DNA of 29,133 bases from a virus (IMGVR_UViG_3300044970_001797:1-29133); one strand, 5' to 3'. Counted from the stretch's first letter, positions 5,903 through 14,879 are shown. Made by a program: numbers and translations. The notes: generated from the letters alone by a model not told the origin.

Positions 5903-6948
5903 TTCAAGAAGATCGGGAGCACCTTCGTCACCCGCCCGTGGTCGTGGTCGATGATGACGAGCGACTGGCTTGGGGGCTGATACTCAGCCTTGATGCGGTC
6001 GGCGAATGCGTTGTGGCCGATCAAGCAGCCATTCGCCACGAACCGATACGGCAGCCAACTGAAGCAGTGCCAGTGACCAAAGATGTCGAGGTCGGCCCGC
6101 TGGGCCTGGTTCCAGTTACTAATCGCCTTGTTCGCGGGGATCGTCAGCCCACCCACGCCCCCGCCAAACCGGATTGCGTGGCCGTGGTGCGCCCTCACGA
6201 TGAAGCCGTCGAGGTTGATGTTGTTGAGATACCCCTCGCCCACCTGCCATTCGACGTTCTTTCGCTTCTCTTGGCCCGCCATCGTGAGGTAGAGATGCTG
6301 CTCGAACGAGTGGTCGTTCTCAGTCGCCATCCGAGGGTGCTTTGTGCTGCGGCCGTGATTGCCGCTCGCCGTCGCGACGAGCACCGGGGCGATCTCGCTC
6401 ATGGCGTCGATCACGCCGCCCAGCCGCTCGCCTGCCCAGCGGGTAGCGGCCAGCGGGGCCAACTGGGTCACTTCCACGAGGTCGTCGTGAATATGCCCGG
6501 TGATGAAATCGCCGAGCGCCGCCACGACGATTCGACGAATCCCCGTCAGGTGCTTTTCGTGCTCAATGAGCATTGAGGCCCGCTGCACCAGTTGCTTGAT
6601 CCGGCGGTCGGCGATGTCGAGTGTGAAGTGATTCAGGTTGCGGCAGGTTTCGGGCCGCACCTCTTCTTCAACGTGCCAGTCCGAAAGAATTAGCACCGCC
6701 GTCGCCTCCGGTCGCTTGCCGCGCGGGCGGCTGCGGGCGATCTTCTTCGGCGAGACGTCGGAGAGCGCCGTCAAGTTCGCAACGGCCGCCTTCTCGGCGT
6801 CAAGTTGCTTGAGCGATGCGTCGTACTTCCGCTTCAGGCTCGCCAGTTCGTCCCGCAGCCGCGAGTTGCTGGCATCGCGGGCGACGTCTAGGTGCCGCTC
6901 GAACGAAGCCAGCGAAGGATCGTGTCTCTGTTTCCTGGAACGGGCCAT
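5899..6948 (-). CDS. Calcineurin-like metallophosphoesterase
   Basis: This 349-residue protein has the ordered metal-binding motifs of metallophosphoesterases: LILSDWHVEEE (D90, H92), ALGDFITGH (G146-D147), ASGNHGRST (G196-N-H198), VRAHHGHAI (H254/H255, H257) and DIFGHWHCF (G291-H292-W-H294). These bind two metal ions for phosphodiester hydrolysis; phage relatives may act on DNA ends or nucleotides. An N-terminal coiled coil (LRDELASLKRKYDASLKQLD, residues about 31-50) precedes the enzyme domain. The ATG at 6948 has GAAGGAGC upstream, ruling out a 45-residue longer reading. It overlaps the upstream gene by 61 nt. The substrate cannot be told from sequence. Confidence 0.92.
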   Translation of the reverse strand: MARSRKQRHDPSLASFERHLDVARDASNSRLRDELASLKRKYDASLKQLDAEKAAVANLTALSDVSPKKIARSRPRGKRPEATAVLILSDWHVEEEVRPETCRNLNHFTLDIADRRIKQLVQRASMLIEHEKHLTGIRRIVVAALGDFITGHIHDDLVEVTQLAPLAATRWAGERLGGVIDAMSEIAPVLVATASGNHGRSTKHPRMATENDHSFEQHLYLTMAGQEKRKNVEWQVGEGYLNNINLDGFIVRAHHGHAIRFGGGVGGLTIPANKAISNWNQAQRADLDIFGHWHCFSWLPYRFVANGCLIGHNAFADRIKAEYQPPSQSLVIIDHDHGRVTKVLPIFLK

Positions 6949-7157
6949 TTGTGCTCCTTCAGCAGGTCCGTGATCGCCTGGCAGAGTGTCGCGTAAGACA
7001 CCCCCGCGAATTTTCCATCCGTGTATGCCTTCTTGACCTCGCGGAGCCGCTGCTGCGCCTCCGGCGGCAGCTTCGAGAACCACGACCGCTTGGGCGGGTT
7101 GTTCATCGCGGCGGCGGCCCGCTCGAGCACGAAGTCAACGGCAGAGAGTTTCGGCAT
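6888..7157 (-). CDS. Small protein with possible helix-turn-helix DNA-binding region
   Basis: The real start is the ATG at 7157, overlapping the metallopeptidase stop by one base; it gives 89 residues. It begins MPKLSAVDFVLERAAAAMNN and contains LPPEAQQRLREVKKAYTDGK followed by FAGVSYATLCQAITDLLKEH and a C-terminal RDTILRWLRSSGT. The two short helices with a G-[VL]-S-x-[AT] turn resemble helix-turn-helix proteins such as phage small-terminase or regulator N-termini. The end overlaps the next gene by 61 nt, an unusually large overlap. A DNA-binding role is plausible but unproven. Confidence 0.75.
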   Translation of the reverse strand: MPKLSAVDFVLERAAAAMNNPPKRSWFSKLPPEAQQRLREVKKAYTDGKFAGVSYATLCQAITDLLKEHKWPVPGNRDTILRWLRSSGT

Positions 7158-7444
7158 CACTCTGTCTCCCTGTAGCCAAGGGTCCAAAGAACCCTCGAAA
7201 GGTCGCGGGCGGATTCCGTGATGTGCTCCTCGCTCACCGTGGGATAGAGAGCGTGGAGGCACTCGTGGACGATGGTTTCGAGGCGGGGGCGGTTGGAGAG
7301 CTTCTCGTCGATGAGAATCTTCCGCTCGAGCTTTGGGTTCTTGGAGTCCGGTAGATAGGCCCAACCGGCGGCGTTGCCGCGGAGGCGGGTGAATCGCAGG
7401 AGCCACTTGACCCCGGCCAGCGTGAAGTGGTGGTCTTCCGGCAT
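7157..7444 (-). CDS. Small HExxH zinc metallopeptidase-like protein
   Basis: This 95-residue protein has the motif VHECLHALYP at residues 59-68, giving H60-E61-C-L-H64, the HExxH zinc site of gluzincin/SprT-like metallopeptidases. A possible third ligand lies in VSEEHITESARD. Its length is far shorter than usual proteases, so it may be a domain-level enzyme, a zinc-binding protein or a peptidase-like adaptor. The N-terminal half (VKWLLRFTRLRGNAAGWAYL) is basic. It opens the seven-gene cassette after a promoter-like sequence and its stop overlaps the next ATG (TGATG). The motif is clear; activity and substrate are unknown. Confidence 0.75.
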   Translation of the reverse strand: MPEDHHFTLAGVKWLLRFTRLRGNAAGWAYLPDSKNPKLERKILIDEKLSNRPRLETIVHECLHALYPTVSEEHITESARDLSRVLWTLGYRETE

Positions 7445-7450
7445 GGGGAT

Positions 7451-7478
7451 ATTGTGGCTATGTAGCCTATCCGGTCAA
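7451..7478 (-). promoter_or_regulatory. Promoter-like sequence for the enzyme cassette
   Basis: In the 47-bp gap between the poly-Gly gene and the mini-metallopeptidase gene, minus sense reads TTGACC-16 nt-CACAAT. The -35 hexamer is near consensus. The spacer holds a GGCTA-CA-TAGCC inverted repeat. The ATG is 6 nt after the -10-like hexamer, so a leaderless message is possible. No good ribosome-binding site is seen, in line with this. Confidence 0.5.
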
Positions 7479-7491
7479 GGCGAGGTTTTGG

Positions 7492-8298
<807 letters not shown>

Positions 8299-8313
8299 GG
8301 CCGGGACTCCTTT

Positions 8314-9399
8314 TTATGCCGTCGCCGTCGCGGTGGCTGACCACGGGCCGGTGCCGGCCGAGTTCACCGCAGCCACGCGGAAGACGTATTCCGTGCCGAC
8401 AGTCAGGCCGTACAGGTTTTCGTTGAGGCCGTATTGCCCCCATGTGTAATTCGTCCACGAACTGCCGCCGTTGCTGCTGTATTGAATCGTGTAGTCTGTG
8501 ATGGCAGCGCCACCATCGTCGGCCGGGGCGGTCCACGCAAGCGTGACGTAGCCATAGCCGTAGCCGTCTGGAGTTGCCGTTAGCCCTGTCGGCGCGCCAG
8601 GCGCCGTTGGTGCGAGCGTCGTGCGAGTGATCGGTGAAGTGAACGACCCGGTGCCTATGCCGTTGATCGCCGCTACGCGGAAAACATATTCGGCTTCAGG
8701 AGTCAGGCCCGTGACGACCTGCGTTGCGGCCGTACTCGGCGTTCGCGTGACCGCCGTGTAGGAGGCCGTATCTGGGCCATATTCAACGGCATAGTCCGCG
8801 ACAGGCGCGTTGCCGTCACTCGCGGGGGCTGTCCACGCGAGCGTGACACTGGACGCTGCTGCCGTGCCACCCAGCCCCGCCGGCGCTCCGGGGAGATCGG
8901 CGACATAGAGCGAGTTGACTGTCATGCGGTCCTGGCCCTGCGTAATCGTCCAATCCTTGCGGTAGCGCAGGATGACAGACGTCGCTGTGGTGACGGTCGC
9001 GGTGCCAGAACTGTTTTGCGTGCCAGAAATTGAAAACACCTGGTTGCCATTGATAAGCAGGCGACCGAAGTCGTAATTCTCTTCGCTGCTCGCAGTGCAA
9101 TCCCACTTGAGCGTGCCAGCACGATTCACCTTGACAAGTGCATCTCGGTTGACCTGGCTGCCGGTCACGCCGTTTCCAGCGTTGATGTTGTTGCCGCCGA
9201 TGAAGCCAGTGAGCGGCGTTGCGCCGTCGCCGGTGCCAGAGAACGAAGCGAACGCAGTGCCGGGCGTGGACAAGACGACCAGCGTGTCGGTGCTAGTGTT
9301 GCCCTGCCAAACAACGTCAAGGCCGCGATACACCATTGTCACCGGGGCCGCACCCTGGCTGATCGCTGTGACCAGAGTCGTTCCGGCTTGCAGTGGCAT
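8314..9399 (-). CDS. Virion surface protein with two fibronectin type III domains
   Basis: This 361-residue protein has an N-terminal beta-rich part (residues 1-165, with TLVTAISQGAAPVTMVYRGL and GNNINAGNGVTGSQVNRDAL) and two tandem FN3 repeats. FN3 number one spans about 171-265 with SSVTLAWTAPASDGNAPVAD and YVFRVAAINGIGTGSFTSP. Number two spans about 266-361 with YVTLAWTAPADDGGAAITDY and YVFRVAAVNSAGTGPWS. FN3 modules on phage virions are thought to contact carbohydrates or extend adhesins. The ATG at 9399 lies 3 nt after the preceding gene. No ribosome-binding site is clear, suggesting coupling. Confidence 0.88.
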   Translation of the reverse strand: MPLQAGTTLVTAISQGAAPVTMVYRGLDVVWQGNTSTDTLVVLSTPGTAFASFSGTGDGATPLTGFIGGNNINAGNGVTGSQVNRDALVKVNRAGTLKWDCTASSEENYDFGRLLINGNQVFSISGTQNSSGTATVTTATSVILRYRKDWTITQGQDRMTVNSLYVADLPGAPAGLGGTAAASSVTLAWTAPASDGNAPVADYAVEYGPDTASYTAVTRTPSTAATQVVTGLTPEAEYVFRVAAINGIGTGSFTSPITRTTLAPTAPGAPTGLTATPDGYGYGYVTLAWTAPADDGGAAITDYTIQYSSNGGSSWTNYTWGQYGLNENLYGLTVGTEYVFRVAAVNSAGTGPWSATATATA

Positions 9400-9402
9400 C
9401 GT

Positions 9403-10107
9403 TCAGGTGATGAAGTAGAGGGTGGCCGTATTGGGCGAGGTGATCGCCGAGAACGCCGACTGGGTGAGCACGACAACAGCCGTGACCTGAGTGCCGCCGG
9501 TGATGAAGTCGTGGGCGTGCGTGGCCGACGCGGCCGAAATGTCCGTGACCGTCAGGGTCACGTTCCCAGTTCTTCCCTGCACCTGCGTCACCGGGAAGAC
9601 GAGGTCGGTGATGCTGGCCGTATTGTGGGTGTGGCTGACCGCGGCGTAGGCGTGAGTATGGCTGGCGGCGGCGGCCGTCAAGTCAGTGACGGTCAGCGTC
9701 ACCGTGCCGGTGCGGCCCTGGACGCTCGTGACGATCGGCGAGATGTCAACGGCGCTGTGGGTATGGGTTGCCGGCTGGAAGAGCGTCGGGACGTTCGTGA
9801 GGCTTGTGTACGAGCCGCTCACGGCCACCGCGGCCAGCCCTGTCACCTCGATTGCGGCGTGAGTATGGGTCGCCGCAGCCGCCGTGACGTCGGCCGCGGT
9901 GAGCGAGATCACGCCGGTGCGGCCCTGCACGGACTGCACTGATTGCGCCTGGCCGATGACGGTAAAAGCACCGCCGGTCGTCGTGACGGTGATGTTGGCC
10001 CCTGCCTGCACCTGGAGCGCTGGCAGGCCGTAGTTGATGGCGGGGCCGACGTTGAGGGAGACGGTATCCCCGCCGGACTGGGTGACGATGACTGTGATGT
10101 CGCTCAT
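9403..10107 (-). CDS. Tail fibre protein with His-x-His repeats
   Basis: The 234-residue protein contains three copies of a VQGRTGxVxLTxxD unit (near residues 59, 129 and 177), each followed by Ala-rich sequence and HxH motifs at residues 81-83, 115-117, 150-152, 159-161 and 197-199. HxH motifs bind metal ions along trimeric needle-like fibres such as the T4 gp37 tip; here they occur between collagen-like units typical of phage tail fibres. The start at 10107 overlaps the previous gene by 4 nt; a 21-residue extension is unsupported. Its host-binding role is inferred from family resemblance. It precedes two other surface proteins. Confidence 0.85.
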   Translation of the reverse strand: MSDITVIVTQSGGDTVSLNVGPAINYGLPALQVQAGANITVTTTGGAFTVIGQAQSVQSVQGRTGVISLTAADVTAAAATHTHAAIEVTGLAAVAVSGSYTSLTNVPTLFQPATHTHSAVDISPIVTSVQGRTGTVTLTVTDLTAAAASHTHAYAAVSHTHNTASITDLVFPVTQVQGRTGNVTLTVTDISAASATHAHDFITGGTQVTAVVVLTQSAFSAITSPNTATLYFIT

Positions 10108-10475
10108 GGTGCCACCGGCCTCACTGCCCCGGAAAGAACGGTTCTCGTCACCATCCCCGGAGACACCCACCGGAGATACCAGCGGTAGTTATTGGCCGGC
10201 GAGAGGGCGGCCGTCTGAGTCTCTGACAGGCCGATGACGATCTTGCCAGCGGCCAGGTCAACCGGCGTCACGACGAACGCCGTCGCCGTCTGGCCGACGG
10301 TGTTCACGAAGCCCGCGCCGCCGCCACCGGAGGCCAGGTTTCCTGAGACGTAGATGGCATTGTGAAACTGATAGCCAGTGATGTCGTTGGAAAAGTCCAG
10401 CGCAACATTGACTTCGTCTCCGGCAACGAATGCGAAGTCCATCTGCGCAGGGAGCTGGCTGAACGTGACGGCCAT
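10104..10475 (-). CDS. Small beta-rich tail/baseplate-type protein
   Basis: This 123-residue protein begins MAVTFSQLPAQMDFAFVAGD and has EVNVALDFSNDITGYQFHNA with GKIVIGLSETQTAALSPANN and YRWYLRWVSPGMVTRTVLSG. The pattern of an N-terminal 'GD.i.l.l....itGytf.a.I' strand followed by a strand pair and 'yrW.L..v' is typical of small phage baseplate or fibre-attachment proteins, including BppU N-terminal-like domains. It lies 20 bp after the GCGCDRR gene and overlaps the next fibre gene by 4 nt (ATGA). AGGA lies four bases before the ATG. It may anchor the following fibre. Confidence 0.75.
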   Translation of the reverse strand: MAVTFSQLPAQMDFAFVAGDEVNVALDFSNDITGYQFHNAIYVSGNLASGGGGAGFVNTVGQTATAFVVTPVDLAAGKIVIGLSETQTAALSPANNYRWYLRWVSPGMVTRTVLSGAVRPVAP

Positions 10476-10482
10476 AATATCC

Positions 10483-10495
10483 TATTGTAGCCTTT
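10483..10495 (-). repeat. GSCTACAWT element before the baseplate-type gene
   Basis: Minus sense AAAGGCTACAATA, directly after the stop of the GCGCDRR gene and 8 nt before the next ATG. Identical over 13 bp to the element at 4724-4736. Confidence 0.55.
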
Positions 10496-10705
10496 TCAGC
10501 CCTCCGGCGGGTCGTCTCCAAGGCCGAACATTTTGCGGCCAAAGTCGTTCAACTTCTTCTGGCGACGGTCGCAGCCGCACCCCGAAAAGCCAGCGGCCTT
10601 CGCCACCTTGTCGGCGCGTTCTTTCGTGATCCCGACGCTCGCAAACGCGGCGGCGACGATGTCGCCGAGGCCGTCAGGAGGCGGTGATTGTGAGGGTGAC
10701 TTCAT
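10496..10705 (-). CDS. Small protein with a GCGCDRR motif
   Basis: This 69-residue protein contains GLGDIVAAAFASVGITKERA-DKVAKAAG followed by FSGCGCDRRQKKLNDFGRKM. The combination of a short helical region and G-C-x-C-x-x-R-R-x-x-L-N is a recurrent pattern in small proteins encoded in phage tail-fibre regions; the two cysteines could bind metal or a cofactor. Its start lies inside the end of the large virion gene (32-nt overlap) with AGGGGAA upstream. The stop lies just before a GGCTACAATA element and the next gene. Function unknown. Confidence 0.75.
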   Translation of the reverse strand: MKSPSQSPPPDGLGDIVAAAFASVGITKERADKVAKAAGFSGCGCDRRQKKLNDFGRKMFGLGDDPPEG

Positions 10706-13700
10706 TGGCTTCCCCTGGCCTCGGCGGTGTCGTTCCCATCCAGCAGCCGTCAGAACTTAAAAGCCCGTAGGTGTAAGCGGTCTTAACTAGCGTCACCGGC
10801 TGGCCTGAAGCAAGTTGCTGCTCTTCGCCCTTGTTTAATATGAAGGTAGCCGTGCCGAAGTATTGGCTGTAGTATTCGTTTTTGCCGATTGAGGTGCCGC
10901 CCGGCGGGTTCACGCCGTTGCTTGCAAGGATAGAGCCGCCACCGGAAGTGCCACCGACCACAATGGGCGGCGGGAGCGAAACCTGCGGAGTAATGCCCAG
11001 GACCGTAGCGGACGGGCCGGACTCAGGTGTGTTCAGCCGATACCACGCACCGCCGTAAAAGACCCAGAGCGAACCAGTCGGCACGGATGGGTTGGTGGTC
11101 ACTCTATAGATAGCAAAATTGTCCGATGATTCCGGCAGCGCCTGTTCACTCGGGGCGGTTGGAAAGTCAAGCCCGCTCGGTGGCGCTGGGCCTTGGACAA
11201 CAGTAGAGCCCAAGCCAGCGCCGGGGCTAAAGCTCCACTGATAGCTTGAGATGCCGACGTTTTGCTCGAAATGCTCGTCGTAGCCGTAAGTCAGGTACCG
11301 GCTTGACCACTGTAAGACAAGTTCCCCGGTGGTCGTAGTCTCTAGCCCAGGGTAGCAGGTGAATGAGCGCAACGCGGTGATGTGCGACTGATAGAACGCG
11401 AGCGTTGCACTGCCGCCGTACCCGCGGGCAATGGGCTCAGACGACCTGGACAGCGGAACGCCACTAAAGCCAATAGTCGCCGGCGGGTTGCTGCGATTTG
11501 GTCGCATTGGCACTGTCGTGCCAGGGCTTGAAACATGGCACCATGTGTTTTGCTCGACTGCGTGTCCGCCAAGTGTCGTGCCATGCGTGATCGTGCTTGG
11601 CAAGAACTCGCTCGGCATGGGGTTCCACGAACGATAGACGCCGACCGGAATGCTGCCTGTCTTGCTCCTTGAAATCGTGATCGTCGTGATCTCTGGGCCA
11701 AAGATCATCGAGGAGTGTCGCTGTGCTGCCGACGGCGATGCGCACGCCGGCAGCGTCATCGCTGGCGACGGGTTGATCGTCGTCGGGAAGCCGAAGTACG
11801 AGAACGGCACGCTCGCCGCCGCATCCAGGGACGACGGCACGCCTGGGACGAACGTCGGCGGGTCGGGCTCGCTGTGGAAACTGCCGAGGGCCGGCTCTAC
11901 GTTCACGCCGGCGGTCGCCGTAATGACCTCGCTCGGAGCATCTTCGTCTCCTTCCGTGGTCGGCGTCGGTATCAGCTCCGTGACGCTGGAAGCTGGCGTT
12001 GTTGTGATTGGATAGCTCATCGTATCCACCAGCTCTCGGCCGATGGATGGGTCTTGCACGATGCACCACATAAACCTGCAACCAAGCAGGCACGGCTGGC
12101 ATTGGCCGTAGGTCAGCGGCCCGTCAGTTGTGATCGGCTTTGTGACTGAGACTCGCGACTTCTCCGACCCCTCGGCACCGTGAACAGGCTTGAACGAGAT
12201 CGCCCACTGCGTGTTGTAGTCAGTCTGGTCGCCGTCGGAGAGTTTCAGCCTAAATCGCCTGTCCGACAGCCGCCGGATGGACTCGACTTCTGCCTCTTTG
12301 TCGGCCCCCGTGGAAACGTCTTTCCCTTTGACCTCTAAGGCTTCAAGGAGGTACTCCTCCTCGTCGGCCGGAGTCGTCGCCGCCTGGGTCATGGTTTCGT
12401 CCAAGATCACGACGTTCTTGTCAAAGACGAGGTCGATCTCGGTCAGCGGGTTCTCGTGAATCAGCCCGTCTGTGTTTGCGATGCCTTCCCACAGCAATGG
12501 GTCGAATCGAGGGGTCGGGCCTGTGTAGCCTTCCGGTAGTTCGATCTCGGTGTTGTCAAGTGACCGCTCGCGGACAGAGATGACGATGTCGGGTAGTGTG
12601 TTAGCGACCGCCGGCTGGTTGAGAGCGCGGTCGATCGGCTGCACTGCACGCAGCTCGTACCAGCCCTTCGCGAGAGGCCACCACTCATCTGTGATCGGCC
12701 CGCCGTTGACGGAGTACGAGTGAGACGAGCCGCTAGCGGCTGCCGAAAACAGCGGAAACGGCTCAATCGTTCCATCGCGAGTAGACGTCCACCCATTGGA
12801 CTGCGTGTAAGACGCCCGCTCGTTGATCCGGCCGAAACCTGGCACGACCCCTGACGCCAAAGGCTCGTCCACGAAAGCGTCGCGGCACTGATTCCACGCG
12901 CGGGCGGGCGGCGTCTTGTCAACGACAAACGACCAGAAGGATCGCAGGGGTTGCGTGGCTCGGCTTTTCCCCGCGTCCGTTTTTCCAAAGTCCAGCAGCC
13001 ACGAGCCATCGAAGTCGCCGACCATGAAGTACGAACCTTCCTCGGTCGTGTACGGCGTCAGTTGGGCTCCGATGGAATACTCCGGCGCGTCTCTATCCTG
13101 CTCTTTCGTGACCTCGCCAACGAGTTGCCCGTTTCGGTATATCTTGAAAAAACACGCGGCCGTTGAATTGATCCCCGCGATTGCGACATGCGTGTACCCT
13201 CCTTCTGCGCCTAGCCTGCGGCCCGCGCCGTGAACGATGTCGCCTTGGCTGGCGTATGGCACTCCGGCGCGGGCGTCCGGCGGCTGCTTGGCGTGGCAAA
13301 ACGCCGTCACGAGGCGGCCGCCCTCCGCTGGTGCGGAGAGGGTATTGAGCCGCATTGACGCCAGCCACTTGTCTGCGGCCGGAGGCATGACGAGCCGCTC
13401 GGTGCCGTTGAGCGAGATGAGGCTTTTGACTTGGTAGCTTTTCGTTGGCTTGCCGCTCGCCCAGTCCTGGCGAGCAAGTTCGACCCTCGCCAGGTATGCG
13501 CCTTGGGTTTCACCCGGAATCACTGGCGGCGCAACAAACGGTGCGTAGTAGGGCTCGAGCGCGCCATGTGGATGAATCCCGCCGGGCGAGATAAGTGGCT
13601 GGCCTGAGCTTATCCTAGCCGGCGGGCCGCCTGCTGCTGGCTCACGCAAAAAACTCGTCAACGGATTAATAATCGGGCATTCGTAAACCGCATCGAAAAC

Positions 13701-14183
13701 CCCTACCCACCCAAGACCCGTATTATCTGGGAGGACGTTCGTTTTGATGAGCTTGTTCCCACCAAACTGTGCGAAGAGCACGCACTTCAGTTCCGCCAGC
13801 GCCTCGGCGTATTCGGCCTTGAGCGTATAGGTCATCTCCGATGGAAACGGATTGACGAAGTAGGACTTCGCCACCGCCTGCGGTCCTGGGTAGCCGGGAT
13901 TGCTGAGTGGCGTCAGCTCCAGCTTGCCGTAGAGCGAGACTCCGACCGCCCCCAGCCAAAGCCCCAGCGAGCTGCCGGAGGCATACTCCAGGATGTTTTC
14001 CATGAGCCGCCACGGGCCGCCGCTGATGAACTTGTGCGACCGCGCCTTGCTGTCACACAAAATCTCCGGTAGATCGGCGCTGGCGTCCCAGAAAAACTTG
14101 GTCGCCTCAGTCCGCAGTTGCTCGCACCGAAAAATCGGCACGAACGTGCATTTGTCGCAGCACACAATGCAAGCGGGGAGCAT
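10674..14183 (-). CDS. Large virion protein with lectin-like and Ig-like regions (putative tail tip/receptor-binding protein)
   Basis: This 1169-residue protein follows tail-tip genes. The N-terminus is Cys-rich (CIVCCDKCTFVPIFRCEQL), possibly a metal or disulfide site. Residues about 290-415 resemble a concanavalin/LamG-like jelly roll: YTHVAIAGINSTAACFFKIY-RNGQLVGEV is the typical 'wtHvA....g...iYvNGql' pattern. Residues about 575-660 resemble an SbsA-type bacterial Ig-like domain (NPLTEIDLVFDKNVVILDE ... WAISFKP). The C-terminal third is Pro/Thr/Ser-rich with several glycine runs. A GTG three bases upstream of the ATG at 14183 is an alternative start; GGAG lies before both. The stop overlaps the next gene by 32 nt. 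A role in host-surface binding is inference. Confidence 0.78.
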   Translation of the reverse strand: MLPACIVCCDKCTFVPIFRCEQLRTEATKFFWDASADLPEILCDSKARSHKFISGGPWRLMENILEYASGSSLGLWLGAVGVSLYGKLELTPLSNPGYPGPQAVAKSYFVNPFPSEMTYTLKAEYAEALAELKCVLFAQFGGNKLIKTNVLPDNTGLGWVGVFDAVYECPIINPLTSFLREPAAGGPPARISSGQPLISPGGIHPHGALEPYYAPFVAPPVIPGETQGAYLARVELARQDWASGKPTKSYQVKSLISLNGTERLVMPPAADKWLASMRLNTLSAPAEGGRLVTAFCHAKQPPDARAGVPYASQGDIVHGAGRRLGAEGGYTHVAIAGINSTAACFFKIYRNGQLVGEVTKEQDRDAPEYSIGAQLTPYTTEEGSYFMVGDFDGSWLLDFGKTDAGKSRATQPLRSFWSFVVDKTPPARAWNQCRDAFVDEPLASGVVPGFGRINERASYTQSNGWTSTRDGTIEPFPLFSAAASGSSHSYSVNGGPITDEWWPLAKGWYELRAVQPIDRALNQPAVANTLPDIVISVRERSLDNTEIELPEGYTGPTPRFDPLLWEGIANTDGLIHENPLTEIDLVFDKNVVILDETMTQAATTPADEEEYLLEALEVKGKDVSTGADKEAEVESIRRLSDRRFRLKLSDGDQTDYNTQWAISFKPVHGAEGSEKSRVSVTKPITTDGPLTYGQCQPCLLGCRFMWCIVQDPSIGRELVDTMSYPITTTPASSVTELIPTPTTEGDEDAPSEVITATAGVNVEPALGSFHSEPDPPTFVPGVPSSLDAAASVPFSYFGFPTTINPSPAMTLPACASPSAAQRHSSMIFGPEITTITISRSKTGSIPVGVYRSWNPMPSEFLPSTITHGTTLGGHAVEQNTWCHVSSPGTTVPMRPNRSNPPATIGFSGVPLSRSSEPIARGYGGSATLAFYQSHITALRSFTCYPGLETTTTGELVLQWSSRYLTYGYDEHFEQNVGISSYQWSFSPGAGLGSTVVQGPAPPSGLDFPTAPSEQALPESSDNFAIYRVTTNPSVPTGSLWVFYGGAWYRLNTPESGPSATVLGITPQVSLPPPIVVGGTSGGGSILASNGVNPPGGTSIGKNEYYSQYFGTATFILNKGEEQQLASGQPVTLVKTAYTYGLLSSDGCWMGTTPPRPGEANEVTLTITAS

Positions 14184-14186
14184 CAC

Positions 14187-14879
14187 CTAGCACTCCGCGG
14201 CGATCAGATAGTATTCGCCATCCTGCGCGGCTGCTGCGCACGACTTCGGAGCAGTCTGCGGCGCCGCGAGCATGGGGTAGAAGAGGTTTGTGACACTGAG
14301 CGTTTCGTTGGTGGCGATAGCCCCCATAACCTTCACCTCCTTCGCCGCACCTTTCGCCCACGTTCCCGTGTAGGTGCAGATGCGTATCGGCTGCTTGTCG
14401 GCATCCATCAACATCGACACGCTACGGGTCTTCTCGATGATGCACCAGGCCATCGTCGGCGTCGGGCCAAGCGCATCTGTGAGGACGGCTGTCTGCGTCG
14501 CTCCCGTGCCGCCAACGATGCCGATCGTTCCGGTCGAGAACACCCTTGGCGGCACGGCCGACAGAATGTTCAGGGCCGTGATCTTCTTCGTCTCGACAGT
14601 GCCGTTTGGGTTCGTTTGGACAATCGGCCCATACGCTGCCGTAGCGACCGTGCCGCCTTTGTGCGTGTAGAGCGTCACTGTCATCATCGCGCCGCGATGC
14701 CAAGTCAGCGTGCGCGGGTATGCGGCGAGGTACGGCTTCGTGTCTGCGCTGGGGACGCCCCCACCTGGCCGCGTCTCGACGCGGGTGATGTTCGTCTGCG
14801 GGATCATCCCATCCACCTTGGCGATGGTGGACTTGATCTTGTCCTTGAGGTTTTCGCCTACGAGAAATCCGCGAGCCAT
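14187..14879 (-). CDS. Tail-tip associated protein, function unknown
   Basis: This 230-residue protein starts at the ATG at 14879 (MARGFLVGENLKDKIKSTIA), 2 nt after the previous stop; a 23-residue extension inside the upstream gene is unsupported. An N-terminal helix (KDKIKSTIAKVDGM) precedes a beta-rich body with TVTLYTHKGGTVATAAYGPI and NGTVETKKITALNILSAVPP, and a Cys-containing end KSCAAAAQDGEYYLIAAEC. The N-terminus resembles small phage proteins adjacent to tail-tip genes that carry a short coiled helix before a beta domain. No enzymatic motif is visible. The role is inferred from the tail-tip neighbourhood. Confidence 0.72.
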   Translation of the reverse strand: MARGFLVGENLKDKIKSTIAKVDGMIPQTNITRVETRPGGGVPSADTKPYLAAYPRTLTWHRGAMMTVTLYTHKGGTVATAAYGPIVQTNPNGTVETKKITALNILSAVPPRVFSTGTIGIVGGTGATQTAVLTDALGPTPTMAWCIIEKTRSVSMLMDADKQPIRICTYTGTWAKGAAKEVKVMGAIATNETLSVTNLFYPMLAAPQTAPKSCAAAAQDGEYYLIAAEC

